This document shows positions 1 to 8,376 of a DNA stretch of 37,129 nt, piece after piece (position 1 is the stretch's first letter; every line of letters begins with the position of its first letter). Origin of the DNA: Methanoregula sp. UBA154. GTDB lineage: Archaea; Halobacteriota; Methanomicrobia; Methanomicrobiales; Methanospirillaceae. The translations under genes were made by a program, and so were the position numbers. The DNA lies in the NCBI GenBank assembly GCA_002502245.1, contig DAPW01000012.1, positions 1 to 37,129 of the forward strand. Direction: 5' to 3'. Below the pieces are notes generated by a model that was not told the DNA's origin, did not search any database, and saw nothing but the letters and a program-made list of their open reading frames with translations.

Positions 1-198
1 ACAGCACTTCGTGTACACTACCGATTCATCATTTGGTGCCACCAATCTCTGATATCAGATAGCTGGATTCAGTAGTCAGCAGATAATTTTTTGCTCTGAA
101 GGAATCCTGTTTATAATCCCCCCTCTTGCGCCTCAAGTCCCCCGGGGTGACGGGGCGCATTGTGATTGGACGAGGTGGGTTACCGCTCATACATCGTC

Positions 199-254
199 AT
201 CGCAATTTGGGGGATGCCGCAGTGGCGGGGGCGGAGGTGGAACCGAAGCCCCCA
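199..254 (-). repeat. fragment of dispersed intergenic repeat (module D, inverted)
   Basis: This stretch matches the reverse complement of the 3' end of the long copies at 14237-14564 and 19228-19545: a GCGAT-type end, a GGGGATGCC block, GCGGGGGCG, then the GAAGCCCCC hairpin arm. It is followed by AACGTC, as in the reverse complement of the long copies. Only this module is clearly preserved. Confidence 0.6.
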
Positions 255-547
255 AGAACGTCTAACATCATCTCCCCTGGATATGACTTCCCAAAAAGCA
301 TCGAAAGAAAATCTGAATTGGTGGCTTTTGTTGAGGAATCACCTAGAATAAATGTCCATGGTAATTTTTACACCCGAAAAAACGTTACGATGATCGACGA
401 TAGTTCGGATTATACCAAATAACAGTGGACTTTTTAATCTTCGATGACGAAAAAAGGCATTAATTGATGATTGTGATGCCCTGCGCGCAAAACGCCTCGT
501 CGGGTTTTGCGCTACTCACTTACCTGTACGAGACCCTGGACCGGCTC

Positions 548-588
548 TGATCCGCCACGGGGGCGCCCCGCGGGGGTGGCGGCGTCTA
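548..588 (+). repeat. fragment of dispersed intergenic repeat (module B hairpin)
   Basis: TGATCCGCC, a GGGGGCGCCCC core and GGCGGC followed by TATC reproduce the central hairpin of the long copies (around 14391-14434 and 19367-19409) in the forward orientation. The arms CCGCCAC and GTGGCGG carry compensating changes relative to CCGCCGC and GCGGCGG, so base pairing is kept. Confidence 0.6.
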
Positions 589-647
589 TCGTATTTTCTG
601 CCTGATATTTTCTTGTTCACTCATCAGTGATTACACATTCCTTGGAC

Positions 648-1085
648 CTTGGGGGAGGGGGGTGGGGGAGCTTCCCCCCCTCACACTCAATCGCCCCGAA
701 CCTGCTCTAGCGTCGAAGTCTCACAGAAAATTTAGATTCGAAAAATGATCCCGAAGGGGGGGGGTGACCCCCCTGAGACTTACGGAACGAAAGGGGGGTC
801 ACCCCCCTCCCTAAATCCAGACGATGGGGGGGCAGGGAGGCTACCCCCCCCTTCTCAAAATTGAGAACTAAACATTATTGCACGCGTCCCGGGCTGCTCA
901 AATCAGGACTCTTCCGACGATCCCGTATTCCATGCAACCTACTCAAAACTGATCACGGGGGGTCGGATCCGGCCAAAGCGGGGGGATGGGGGTACCCCCT
1001 GACACCCCTCTTCGGGGGTGGGGGGTAGGCCCCCTCCTGAAAAAACAGGGGTGGGGGTAGGGGGAGTACCCCCCGTCCCGGATCC
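648..1085. repeat. G-tract / C-tract hairpin cluster
   Basis: Runs of five to eight G or C alternate through this stretch. Direct examples are three G-runs at about 650-666, a G8 TGA C6 hairpin at about 757-774, GGGGGGTCACCCCCC at about 793-807, a G7/C8 pair at about 826-851, and GGGG/GGGGG runs at about 1048-1064. Many runs can pair locally into hairpins, and several strings have the spacing needed for G-quadruplexes. No coding potential is seen. It lies just 3' of the minus-strand gene ending at 1091, so a role in transcription termination is possible but unproven. Confidence 0.6.
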
Positions 1086-1090
1086 CTCAT

Positions 1091-2026
1091 TCACGGAAAC
1101 GGCAGCTCGATTTGCCTGCCATGCTGCATCGCAATCTTTGCAATGGCCAGGTCCTGGATGGCGAGGCCGGTGGAGTCAAAGATGGTGATCGCGTCCGGCC
1201 CTGAGCGCCGCTTCTTCCCGATCACGACCTCTCCCAGCGTGCCGGCTATCTCGTCTGCCCGGTACAGTCCCCTGCTGATTGGTACATTGACCTCCCCGGA
1301 ATGGATTGCCTGAGCGGGATCATCCACAAAGACCTGCGCACGTCTCAGCAGGGTGGGGTCCAGTTCCTCCTTGCCGGGGGCATCCGCCCCGATTGCGTTG
1401 ATATGGGTGCCATCGTGGATCCATTCGCTCCTGATGATCGGGGTCGTTGAAGGGGTCGTGGTCACCAGCAGATCGCAGTCGCAGGCCTTTTCAGCCGATA
1501 CAGCCATGCACGGGTACTCCATAAAGCGGTCGGCAAATTTCCTGACATGGTCCGGATTCCTGCCCCAGACCCTGAGCTCCCGTATGTTCAGCTCGCGGGA
1601 GATGGCCGCCACCTGCGCCTCCGCCTGCCGGCCGGTCCCGATCACTCCCAGCACGATCTCCTTTTTCGGACTGAGGTGTTTTGCCGCAACCGCTCCTGCT
1701 GCCCCGGTCCTCATGTCCGTGAGGCGGGTTGCATTGATGATGGCCACAGGCTGGCCGGTGGCAAGGTCGAGAATGATGGTGAGCGCCATGACCGTCGGGA
1801 GTCCCCAGCGGGAATTTTTTGGATGCACATTCACGATCTTGACCCCGGCGATTGACAGGGAGGGGAGATAGGCGGGCATGGTCCGGAAATCACCATCGGG
1901 CAGGGTGATGTAAACCTTCGGGGGCATCTGGACGAGCCCCCTCCCGTGATCCGCAAATGCCGATTCCACGCTTCTGTTTACTTGGGCAAGGTCAAGACCC
2001 ATATCGGTATCCGTGAAATACTGCAT
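1091..2026 (-). CDS. ornithine cyclodeaminase / archaeal alanine dehydrogenase family protein
   Basis: This NAD(P)-dependent enzyme belongs to the OCD/mu-crystallin superfamily, whose members include archaeal alanine dehydrogenase (pyruvate plus ammonia to alanine) and ornithine cyclodeaminase (ornithine to proline). The protein is about 311 aa, normal for the family. An N-terminal dimerisation/substrate half includes KIVNVHPKN and the substrate-site segment RLTDMRTGAA. A Rossmann half begins with the dinucleotide loop GVIGTGRQAE, and later segments are TTTPSTTPI, INAIGADAPGKEEL and VFVDD. I chose the second ATG (2026) because GAGGATC lies about 7 bases upstream at 2034-2040; an ATG at 2059 has no spaced ribosome-binding site. 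It is the last gene of a minus-strand run after dnaG and UPF0058. Sequence alone does not separate alanine dehydrogenase from cyclodeaminase, so no symbol is given. Confidence 0.88.
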   Translation of the reverse strand: MQYFTDTDMGLDLAQVNRSVESAFADHGRGLVQMPPKVYITLPDGDFRTMPAYLPSLSIAGVKIVNVHPKNSRWGLPTVMALTIILDLATGQPVAIINATRLTDMRTGAAGAVAAKHLSPKKEIVLGVIGTGRQAEAQVAAISRELNIRELRVWGRNPDHVRKFADRFMEYPCMAVSAEKACDCDLLVTTTPSTTPIIRSEWIHDGTHINAIGADAPGKEELDPTLLRRAQVFVDDPAQAIHSGEVNVPISRGLYRADEIAGTLGEVVIGKKRRSGPDAITIFDSTGLAIQDLAIAKIAMQHGRQIELPFP

Positions 2027-2121
2027 GAGCGAAGATCCTCGTTGATCCGTCTTTAACATATCCTCGCTGCCGCGAAAAAATCGAACTCAGCCTGAGGGTA
2101 ATACCGTGCAGCAGGGAAAAA

Positions 2122-2403
2122 TTACGAATAGTCCATTTCTTTTAAGGTCTTGTCGGCAAGCTCCTTCATGCGTGCCGAGATCCTGCTCGATGATGAATAG
2201 TCCACCTCTTTCATGGCATTCGCAATCTCGGTGCCAAGCACGAAGATCGCGTACTTGTGCTCCATCTTGCTCTTGTGCTGCTGGGACGGCGTGATCTTCA
2301 GTGCATTGTACTGGGTGAACTTGAGTTCAGGATTGATCTCTTCAAAATAGTCTTTTACGTCTGACAACATCTGGTGAAGGTTGATCAGTTCGTCTTTATG
2401 CAT
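2122..2403 (-). CDS. UPF0058 family protein
   Basis: This 93-aa acidic/basic helical protein matches my recollection of UPF0058, a small family seen in euryarchaea and of unknown function. Typical features are the start MHKDELINLHQML, a central QHKSKMEHKYAIF segment and a Ser-rich turn DYSSSSRISARM before a C-terminal helix. There are no membrane segments or catalytic motifs. GGAGGG lies just upstream of the ATG (about 2407-2412 on the opposite strand), and a TATA-like box sits at 2439-2450, so it likely has its own promoter in the 60-bp gap after dnaG. No function can be assigned. The family call is firm but from memory, not from a search. Confidence 0.85.
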   Translation of the reverse strand: MHKDELINLHQMLSDVKDYFEEINPELKFTQYNALKITPSQQHKSKMEHKYAIFVLGTEIANAMKEVDYSSSSRISARMKELADKTLKEMDYS

Positions 2404-2438
2404 ACAGTCCCTCCGGACAGTTACATGGTTTTGTGCAG

Positions 2439-2450
2439 CATAAATAAATT
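2439..2450 (-). promoter_or_regulatory. TATA box upstream of the UPF0058 gene
   Basis: Read on the minus strand this is AATTTATTTATG, an archaeal TATA-like box about 36-47 bases ahead of the start codon at 2403. It predicts a short leader containing the GGAGGG ribosome-binding site. Confidence 0.5.
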
Positions 2451-2463
2451 TGTGTAAGGGTAT

Positions 2464-3696
2464 TTATGACCCCATTTTCATGAGCCGGATGGACATCGGT
2501 CGTTTGATAATCCCCCTGAAATCCCGGGCCGCAATATACGAAATGCCTTTCCAGACAAGGCGGTCAACCAGTTTCTGGTCAACGGAACGGTCGACCACGA
2601 GGCCGCTCGCCGGTGTATCCAGGGTCTCGATTGCTTTCTCCACTTCATCTGAACGGAGTTCCCGGATGACGGTCAGGTCCTCGGCAAGGAACCGTGCCAG
2701 GTTCTGCCCTTTCACGTCATCCATATGATCCTGCAGGGTCGTGGGCCCTTTCCGGAGATCCCGCGACCGCTTCGCCGCACCGCCCTGTTTTGGTTTTTTA
2801 TCCTGCCCTGCAGACTCGTCAGATCCCTGCCGTGCAGCCCTCAGTTCAGGAGCAATTTCTGCTGAATCCTCAAAATACTGGTCACGCACGTACTCGACCG
2901 GCACTTTGTTCCGCAGGGTCTTTATCACTTCCTTCCGGGTCATGTCCTCGACACTTTTCCCCCGGGGGGAATAGGCGACGAAATCAATATCTGCAACCTG
3001 CAGGAGTTCCCGGAGGATCAGCTCGCCGCCGCGGTCACCGTCAAAGAATGCAGTCGCGGTCTTCTTTTCGCACAGGTCGATGACAATTTTCGGGATCTTG
3101 GTCCCCTCGACCGCCACGGCATTCTTGATACCGTACCGCAGCAGGTTCAGGACATCCGCCCGTCCTTCCACGATGATGATCGCATCCGATTCGAGAACAT
3201 TGGGGCCGGCAGGTGCTTTTTCCTCGCCCACTGAACCGATCTTTTCAATCCGGAGGCTCTGGCGGACATCATCGAGCAGCTCGTCACTGTCGATTGTCCC
3301 GTCCTCGAAGCGGTCGATGAGGATCTCCTTTGCCCGCTCAACAATCTTCCTGCGCTTGCTGACACGGATATCCTCGATGGACGCAACAGCTACATGGGCG
3401 ACACAGGGTCCGACACGGTCGATGGTCTCGAGCGATGCCGCAAGGATCGCGGTCTCTGCCCGATCAAGCGATGACGAGATCAGGATCTCTCCCGTGGTCT
3501 CGCCTTTCCTGCTGGTTATCTGGACATCGATCCGTCCGACACGCCCCGTCCTCTGGAGATCCCGGAGGTCGAGGTCTTCGCCGAGTAACCCTTCAGTCTG
3601 CCCGAATATGGCGCCGACTACGTCAGGTTTCTCGACCACCCCCTCTGCGGTGAGGCTGATGTGAATAAGGTACTTGGTAGTATCCGGTGAATACAC
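2464..3696 (-). CDS. dnaG: DNA primase DnaG, archaeal type
   Basis: This is the archaeal DnaG-like TOPRIM protein, 410 aa, found in archaea as a poly(A)-capable primase and as a component associated with the RNA exosome. The N-terminal ~165 residues form the archaeal-specific domain. The TOPRIM fold follows, with the conserved Glu in IIIVEGRADVLNLL and the metal-binding acidic triad in AFFDGDRGGEL. A low-complexity linker rich in Lys, Gln and Gly comes next, then a C-terminal domain ending KRPMSIRLMKMG. No bacterial zinc-binding domain is present, as expected. The start is a GTG at 3696, supported by GGGGGTG about 7 bases upstream (3704-3710) and a strong TATA box at 3751-3762. It is the first gene of a minus-strand run with UPF0058 and the OCD-family gene downstream. 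Confidence 0.96.
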   Translation of the reverse strand: MYSPDTTKYLIHISLTAEGVVEKPDVVGAIFGQTEGLLGEDLDLRDLQRTGRVGRIDVQITSRKGETTGEILISSSLDRAETAILAASLETIDRVGPCVAHVAVASIEDIRVSKRRKIVERAKEILIDRFEDGTIDSDELLDDVRQSLRIEKIGSVGEEKAPAGPNVLESDAIIIVEGRADVLNLLRYGIKNAVAVEGTKIPKIVIDLCEKKTATAFFDGDRGGELILRELLQVADIDFVAYSPRGKSVEDMTRKEVIKTLRNKVPVEYVRDQYFEDSAEIAPELRAARQGSDESAGQDKKPKQGGAAKRSRDLRKGPTTLQDHMDDVKGQNLARFLAEDLTVIRELRSDEVEKAIETLDTPASGLVVDRSVDQKLVDRLVWKGISYIAARDFRGIIKRPMSIRLMKMGS

Positions 3697-3750
3697 GTAA
3701 ACGCACCCCCATGTATCATGCGATGGATGGAATGCCTGATCATAGGTATA

Positions 3751-3762
3751 ATATTTATATAA
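3751..3762 (-). promoter_or_regulatory. TATA box of dnaG
   Basis: On the minus strand this reads TTATATAAATAT, a near-consensus archaeal TATA box in the most AT-rich part of the intergenic gap. It lies about 55-66 bases before the GTG start, giving a predicted leader of roughly 30 bases that holds the GGGGGTG ribosome-binding site. Confidence 0.7.
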
Positions 3763-3962
3763 CCTGTAAAATTACTTAAAGGATAGCCTCGGGACAATCT
3801 TCGAAAGAACCACCCGGAAAAGAGCTTACGGGATATCCCGTTCTGGATCCGGCTGGTACTGAACAAAATGGGGGTGAAGCGTTCGTTCAACGGCCGTACA
3901 GGGTCAACCGGACTATCCCCGTGCAGGAACGATATTCACCTGTTGAAGGAGCACGTGACGGC

Positions 3963-4277
3963 TCAGGGTACACGGCCCAGCCGGGCGAGCACCGCCTGCT
4001 TGCCAGTACCGGCAACGAGCACCCGTTTCTGGGAAGAGGCAGCGCCGGATAGAATACTGACGGAAGAGGCAGGGACCCCCAGTGTTCCGGCAATCAGATG
4101 AAGGACGGCTTTGTTTGCCCTCCCTTCCAGTGCAGGGGCAGGTACGCGGCAGCCGATCGTCCGCCGCCATTCATTGTATCCTGCGGGAAAAACCGCTTCT
4201 TTTGCACCGGCGGTTACTTCGATGGCAATGACAACTCCCTGCCGCTCTTCAGATAGGGCTCCTGAAACATCTGGCAC
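3963..4277 (-). CDS. DUF167 / UPF0235 family protein
   Basis: This small protein belongs to the YggU/DUF167 family (UPF0235), of unknown biochemical function. The hallmark segment is GCRVPAPALEGRANKAVLHL, followed by LGVPASSVSILSGAASSQKRVLV, which matches the family pattern of V-x-A-P-P-x-x-G-x-A-N-x-A and G-x-x-S-R-x-K. The frame is open to an ATG at 4352, but homology begins later. A GTG at 4277 preceded by GGTGAT gives a 104-aa protein, the normal family size, so I prefer it. The gene lies 267 bases upstream of dnaG on the same strand, and dnaG has its own promoter. Confidence 0.85.
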   Translation of the reverse strand: MPDVSGALSEERQGVVIAIEVTAGAKEAVFPAGYNEWRRTIGCRVPAPALEGRANKAVLHLIAGTLGVPASSVSILSGAASSQKRVLVAGTGKQAVLARLGRVP

Positions 4278-4565
4278 CGGATCACCACTGAAAAGGAATG
4301 TTGCCCGGCAATAACGCACATGGATCACCAGTGGCGTGCTGCCGTTCTTCACCTGTGTTTAAACCCTTGCCGGGCGGATGCCTGTCGCGCAACCGGGTTG
4401 TCCCATGGATCATATCCAGACGCTTGTCAATCGATCACCCGGGGACCTATGGATGCGCATGTATCGGCACTCATCTCTTTGAGTCTTCCGATTATTTAGC
4501 ACTTGGGGATGAGGATCATGCGGGGTGAGCTGCAGGCGGGAACCTTGAACGTGCAAAAACGGGAG

Positions 4566-5825
4566 TCACCGGGGAAAATATCCCTTCCCGCAAATCCATT
4601 GCGGATATGCGCGGAAGAACTCCCCGTCTTCATACACGACCGTGCCGTCCATGATCACCCGTGAGGGAAATACGCCCCGGTGACCTTCGAACGGTGTCCA
4701 CCCGCACCTGCTGTGCAGGTTGTCAGGATCGATGGGGACTGCCTGTTTTGGGAAGATGGCAAAATCCCCCCGGCACCCGGGTGCAAATCCGGCCGGCGGG
4801 ATACCGAGGATCGCGGCGGGATTGCTGCTCGTCTTTGCGATCAACTCCGGCAGGCTGATGGTTTTTTCAAGGACCGCGGCAAGAAGGAGCGGGAGCATGG
4901 TCTCCACCCCCGGTACACCGGAGGGAGCGTCGGGAAACGGCTGCTGCTTTTCCGAGCGCGTGTGGGGTGCATGGTCGGATGCGATGACATCGATCTCCTT
5001 CCACCGCGAGAAAAGCTCCTTTCTCTCCCGTCCGCTCCGCAGCGGCGGGTTTACCTTAAAGAAGGCATCGGTATTTTCAGCCATCTCATGCGACAGGAAG
5101 AGATGGTGGGGTGTTGCCTCGACGCTTCCCGTTGCGGTACCGACAGCCGGGCCGGTACTCATATGGCAGAAATGGAGCCGGCACCCCACGCTGTTGGCAT
5201 GGAGGACTGCCCGGACTGCCCGCAGTTCTCCCGCAGCGGAGCGGACCTGTGCATGGGATGCGAGCGTGGTATCGGGACCCGGGGATACCTCCTCCGCATG
5301 GATCGTTGCAAGCCCGCCAAGAGAATGGATCCGGTCGAGCACTGCCCCGAGTTCCTGCGGGCTGACCGCCTCGCCATAGCTGGAGGGGGCAAAGAATGTT
5401 TCGCCAAATGCCAGAGCCCCGGCACTCCACATTGCCGGCAGGGGTGTATCCGGGGTCACACCGCTGTTGACCGCAAAGTGGCAGAACGATTTTTCCCGGG
5501 CTTCACAGACCCGAGCCCGGAACGATTCGGGCGAGATAACCGGCGGGACGGTGTTCGGCTGGTCCACGACCACGGTCACCCCGCCTGCAAGGGCACTTTT
5601 ACTCCCGCTCTCCCAGTCCTCCTTTGCTGACTGGGGACCGCCCCGCATATGCACGTGCATATCGGTTGCCGCTGGCAGGACGAACAGGCCGGTACAGTCT
5701 ATCACCCGCTCTGCAGGGATGCCGGCCCCGATATGGCGTACAGTCCCGTCCGTGATCGCGACATCGGCAACCCGCCCGTCGGGCAGGCTCACGTTCTGCA
5801 GGAGGAGAGAGGCACGCGGTTCCAT
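4566..5825 (-). CDS. pyrC: dihydroorotase
   Basis: This enzyme interconverts N-carbamoyl-aspartate and dihydroorotate in pyrimidine synthesis. About 419 aa, it has the amidohydrolase layout: an N-terminal beta-sandwich strand set, the first metal motif DMHVHMRGG, the family segment VVVDQPNTVPPV, metal His in TIHAEE and HFCHMST, and the catalytic Asp region VIASDHAPHTRSEK. The substrate loop PSGVPGVETMLPLLL and a C-terminal sandwich with the family-typical NLHSRCGWTPFEGHR follow. The position often occupied by a carboxylated Lys appears to be Glu in AFGETFF. The frame also has an ATG at 5846; I chose the ATG at 5825 because GTGAG precedes it at a workable spacing and the homology starts there. 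It is transcribed away from the hypothetical gene at 6005. An allantoinase or hydantoinase is unlikely given the VDQPNT and substrate-loop motifs. Confidence 0.93.
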   Translation of the reverse strand: MEPRASLLLQNVSLPDGRVADVAITDGTVRHIGAGIPAERVIDCTGLFVLPAATDMHVHMRGGPQSAKEDWESGSKSALAGGVTVVVDQPNTVPPVISPESFRARVCEAREKSFCHFAVNSGVTPDTPLPAMWSAGALAFGETFFAPSSYGEAVSPQELGAVLDRIHSLGGLATIHAEEVSPGPDTTLASHAQVRSAAGELRAVRAVLHANSVGCRLHFCHMSTGPAVGTATGSVEATPHHLFLSHEMAENTDAFFKVNPPLRSGRERKELFSRWKEIDVIASDHAPHTRSEKQQPFPDAPSGVPGVETMLPLLLAAVLEKTISLPELIAKTSSNPAAILGIPPAGFAPGCRGDFAIFPKQAVPIDPDNLHSRCGWTPFEGHRGVFPSRVIMDGTVVYEDGEFFRAYPQWICGKGYFPR

Positions 5826-6004
5826 AGTACTCACTTTTCTGTACATCCATAAAGAGACATGGGAATCCGGCGCGATCCAAAAGACCGGAAAACCAACAGC
5901 TATTCAATCCGGATGATGCAATACTCCTGCACATATTCACAGGTGTGCCGGCCGGCCTGTGCAGAACAGATACGGCCATGCCGGCACATACCCGGGGAAA
6001 GACA

Positions 6005-6739
6005 ATGGACAAGATCGTTGGAATAACTCTCTGCCTGTTTATCATCATCCTGGTTCCATTCGCGGGCATTGGCTCGTATAACGGCTATGTGGAATCCGCT
6101 TACCGGAACACGATCACCGGGACGTATAACTACACCTGTATCATCACCACGGAAGCTCCTTTGTATAATGTAACACTTTTCATTCCCGTGCCCGCAGACA
6201 GGAGCGGCAATTCCCCGGTGGTCTCCGGTTTCAGCAGCGGGACGATGAACGGGATACCCGCGGACTGGGAGACAACCCTCTATGATACAGGAAAGGCCAC
6301 GATGCTCAAGGTCACAACACCCGCAATTCAGCCACCGGAAGGGACAACCGCCTCCAGCCCGTACACGGTTCTCATCTCATCAGAGACCACAGGGCGTTTC
6401 CCAGTCGAGACCTGGGATCCCGTTGCGGCGGGCGTTCTGTTCCGGCCGCCACAGTCCCTGAGTGAAATGAGCTGCCCGCCGGAATATTCTGGTGCCGGTT
6501 CCCGCTGTTTCACCTATACCACGTCCCTGTTTGCGGATTACAACACGTCGGCGGATAATACCGTAACGATAACATCCTCGGTGGACGGGCGGAACGCGTG
6601 GAAGATATTTGAGCCACGTTCAAATGAGTACCATACGATAATCGGCGTCACCCTGCGGGGAGAGAACCATGGCTGGACGGCACCTGACGGCAGACTCTCT
6701 ACCGGTATCGGCACCTACGATGCGCCGGGGGATTCCTGA
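6005..6739 (+). CDS. hypothetical secreted or membrane-anchored protein
   Basis: I do not recognise this 244-aa protein. An N-terminal hydrophobic helix (about residues 4-25, IVGITLCLFIIILVPFAGIG) after a short MDK start looks like an uncleaved signal anchor or a signal peptide. The remainder is a Thr/Ser/Pro/Tyr-rich, beta-prone extracellular-type region with several Asn-X-Ser/Thr sites (NYT, NVT, NTS, NTV), as in archaeal surface glycoproteins. There are two Cys near the middle (about 156 and 167) and no second membrane segment. The frame is open upstream to an ATG at 5945, but the signal anchor fits the ATG at 6005, with GGGGAAAG before it. It lies 61 bases upstream of ywbE on the same strand and is divergent from pyrC. 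No function can be assigned. Confidence 0.75.
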   Translation: MDKIVGITLCLFIIILVPFAGIGSYNGYVESAYRNTITGTYNYTCIITTEAPLYNVTLFIPVPADRSGNSPVVSGFSSGTMNGIPADWETTLYDTGKATMLKVTTPAIQPPEGTTASSPYTVLISSETTGRFPVETWDPVAAGVLFRPPQSLSEMSCPPEYSGAGSRCFTYTTSLFADYNTSADNTVTITSSVDGRNAWKIFEPRSNEYHTIIGVTLRGENHGWTAPDGRLSTGIGTYDAPGDS

Positions 6740-6800
6740 TCTTCTGATGATGACCAGTTTCATCCGGCACCCGGTGGTGCAGGAGACCGGGTAACTTTTC

Positions 6801-7013
6801 ATGGCAAAAGAGAAGAGCGGGAAGGTCCGCGATGATGTCAGCATCGGTCTTTATGTGGATATCATTCAGAAAGCTGACCAGCAGAGCGGAAAACTGTGCC
6901 GGGGCCGGGTAAAGGAGATCCTGACCAACTCCGGCACGCACCCCCACGGTATCAAAGTCCGGCTCGAAGACGGGCGCGTGGGAAGGGTTGCAGGAATCGC
7001 TGATACGAAATAA
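6801..7013 (+). CDS. YwbE family protein (DUF2196)
   Basis: This 70-aa protein matches the YwbE/DUF2196 family, a small beta-barrel family of unknown function shared by bacteria and methanogens. Typical segments are SIGLYVDIIQKADQQSGKL, then RGRVKEILTNSGTHPHGIKV and LEDGRVGRV. The pattern of a glycine-rich strand ending in G-R-V-G-R-V suggests an RNA- or nucleotide-binding small barrel, but that is inference. The ATG at 6801 follows GGAGACC at some distance. The downstream gap contains only the convergent tRNA-Leu. Confidence 0.88.
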   Translation: MAKEKSGKVRDDVSIGLYVDIIQKADQQSGKLCRGRVKEILTNSGTHPHGIKVRLEDGRVGRVAGIADTK

Positions 7014-7120
7014 CGGGATCGGAAAACAAGTCCTGTACAGAAAAAAACAGCATCGTTACCGGACGCGGACTGATGCAGGGATGAGCGTTTTATAGATACC
7101 CGTGATCCGGTAAAAAGGAT

Positions 7121-7204
7121 GCGAGGGATGCGATTCGAACGCATGAACCTCTGCAGGAACGGATCTTAAGTCCGTCGGAGTTGGCCGGGCTTTCCTACCC
7201 TCGC
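7121..7204 (-). tRNA. tRNA-Leu (anticodon UAA)
   Basis: Read on the minus strand, an 84-base class II tRNA folds with acceptor stem GCGAGGG/CCCTCGC and T-arm ATGCG-TTCGAAT-CGCAT. The anticodon arm is ACGGA-CTTAAGA-TCCGT with anticodon TAA (7166-7168), and a long variable arm beginning TCCTGC is typical of Leu. No intron is present, and CCA is not encoded (the next bases are ATCC). A short T5 run follows at about 7112-7116 on the minus strand and may end the transcript. Confidence 0.95.
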
Positions 7205-7359
7205 GCTTTAAACTATTATTCCTCTATTGCAAAAAAAGAATCCGATCCTCCGGTGCATTCCCAACCTGAACCGGTGCTTCTGATACGGTCCGGAGCGGAT
7301 ATAGCCGGGACGATACATTTTTTTTGGCATGCGGGGCACTGAGTGTGGACAACCTACTG

Positions 7360-8376
7360 ATGCAGGGACTTGTGGAGAAACCAGTACTTATCGGATGGGC
7401 GGAACTTGACGGGCGCCGGCTGAGCGGAGCGGAGATCGGGGTTATCTGTGCCGAACGGCCGGAAGAGATCCTCCGCTTCGGGGGAGAATTTTTCCTCCGG
7501 TGCGGCAGGTGCCGGGCACGGGACCATTTCGGGATCCTGCAGGGCGACTGCCCGAAAGGGACCCTCATCTGCGGCAGTGAGCTCCGGGGGACCATTGAGC
7601 CGTCCGCGCCGGAGATGCCGCTTGAGGAGGCCATCATCGCGGCAGTCCGGCTCCGCAGCGACGAGGGCATCACCGCCCTCTCCGGGGGGGTGGACTCATC
7701 CCTTGTTGCAGCGCTGGCCCGGCGCGAGTGTGTGGCCGTGGGGCTCGAAGGCTCCCACGATCTCCGGCAGGCACGGCACGCAGCCGCCACGCTCGGCCTT
7801 ACCTGTACCTCTGTCAGTATCACTCCGGACGAGATCGCAGATGCGCTCCCGTCCGTGATCAGGGCCATCCCGAAGAAGGATCCCCTGAACACGGGCATTG
7901 CACTGACCCTGTATTTTGTCACGCGTTTCGCCGGGGAGCAGGGGTACCGGCGGGTCATCACGGGACAGGGTGCTGACGAGATCTTCGGGGGCTATTCGCG
8001 TTACCTGGAGACCGCCACGCTCGGGCAGGATCTCGAACGGGATTTTGCCGGCCTCGAACTGCAGGCAGCACGCGACCAGGCAGTCGCTGCCCTGCACGGC
8101 ACGTATCTCTCGATGCCCTACGTGGATTGCCGGGTTGTGCGCGCTGCGCGCGCGATCCCCCCGGAGGAGAAGGTTTGCGGGGGACACCGGAAAGTCCCGC
8201 TCCGGAAGGTGGCGGAACGCCATATCCCGGCGGAATTTGCCTGGTACGAGAAGAAAGCCATGCAGTACGGGAGCGGGGTCTGGAAGGAATTACAACGGCT
8301 TGCCCGAAAAAAAGGTTATAAAACGTCCGTACAAGATTACATAGACCACATAGACAGGGTGGACCATGGTCACTGA
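7360..8376 (+). CDS. asparagine synthetase-like protein with decayed glutaminase domain
   Basis: The C-terminal synthetase domain of class-B asparagine synthetases is clear: PP-loop SGGVDSS at residues 108-114, GQGADEIFGGY from about 202, and the C-terminal KVPLRKVAERHIP and YEKKAMQYGSG segments. This domain adenylates a carboxylate and transfers ammonia. The first ~100 residues still show the end of a class II glutaminase domain (ILRFGGEFFL, then RARDHFGI), but the region is far shorter than the usual ~200 aa and lacks the N-terminal catalytic Cys. Glutamine hydrolysis is therefore not expected from this protein; ammonia or a partner must supply nitrogen (inference). The start is uncertain: TTG 7324, GTG 7345 and ATG 7360 are in frame; I took the ATG. 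The end overlaps gatC by 11 bases, placing it at the head of the gatCAB operon. The substrate may be Asp or another carboxylate. Confidence 0.85.
   Translation: MQGLVEKPVLIGWAELDGRRLSGAEIGVICAERPEEILRFGGEFFLRCGRCRARDHFGILQGDCPKGTLICGSELRGTIEPSAPEMPLEEAIIAAVRLRSDEGITALSGGVDSSLVAALARRECVAVGLEGSHDLRQARHAAATLGLTCTSVSITPDEIADALPSVIRAIPKKDPLNTGIALTLYFVTRFAGEQGYRRVITGQGADEIFGGYSRYLETATLGQDLERDFAGLELQAARDQAVAALHGTYLSMPYVDCRVVRAARAIPPEEKVCGGHRKVPLRKVAERHIPAEFAWYEKKAMQYGSGVWKELQRLARKKGYKTSVQDYIDHIDRVDHGH

Larger units (their letters stand above)
1..1090. other. gene-free leading region
   Basis: No convincing gene is seen here. A 98-codon open frame at 126-422 runs through a fragment of the dispersed repeat (199-254) and looks like no known family, so it is not called. 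The first 125 bases are AT-richer, with a TATA-like stretch near 110. From about 545 onward the DNA is dominated by GC-rich hairpins and G-tracts, described separately. The first real gene, on the minus strand, ends at 1091. Confidence 0.6.

Noticed and set aside
126..422. 98-codon open frame at the window start
   Set aside because: It runs through a fragment of the dispersed repeat (199-254), has no recognisable family and has no ribosome-binding site. The composition changes abruptly along its length.
6737..6765. C/D-box small RNA suggested by TGATGATGACC after the gene ending at 6739
   Set aside because: A matching D box (CTGA) at suitable spacing and the terminal stem were not found.
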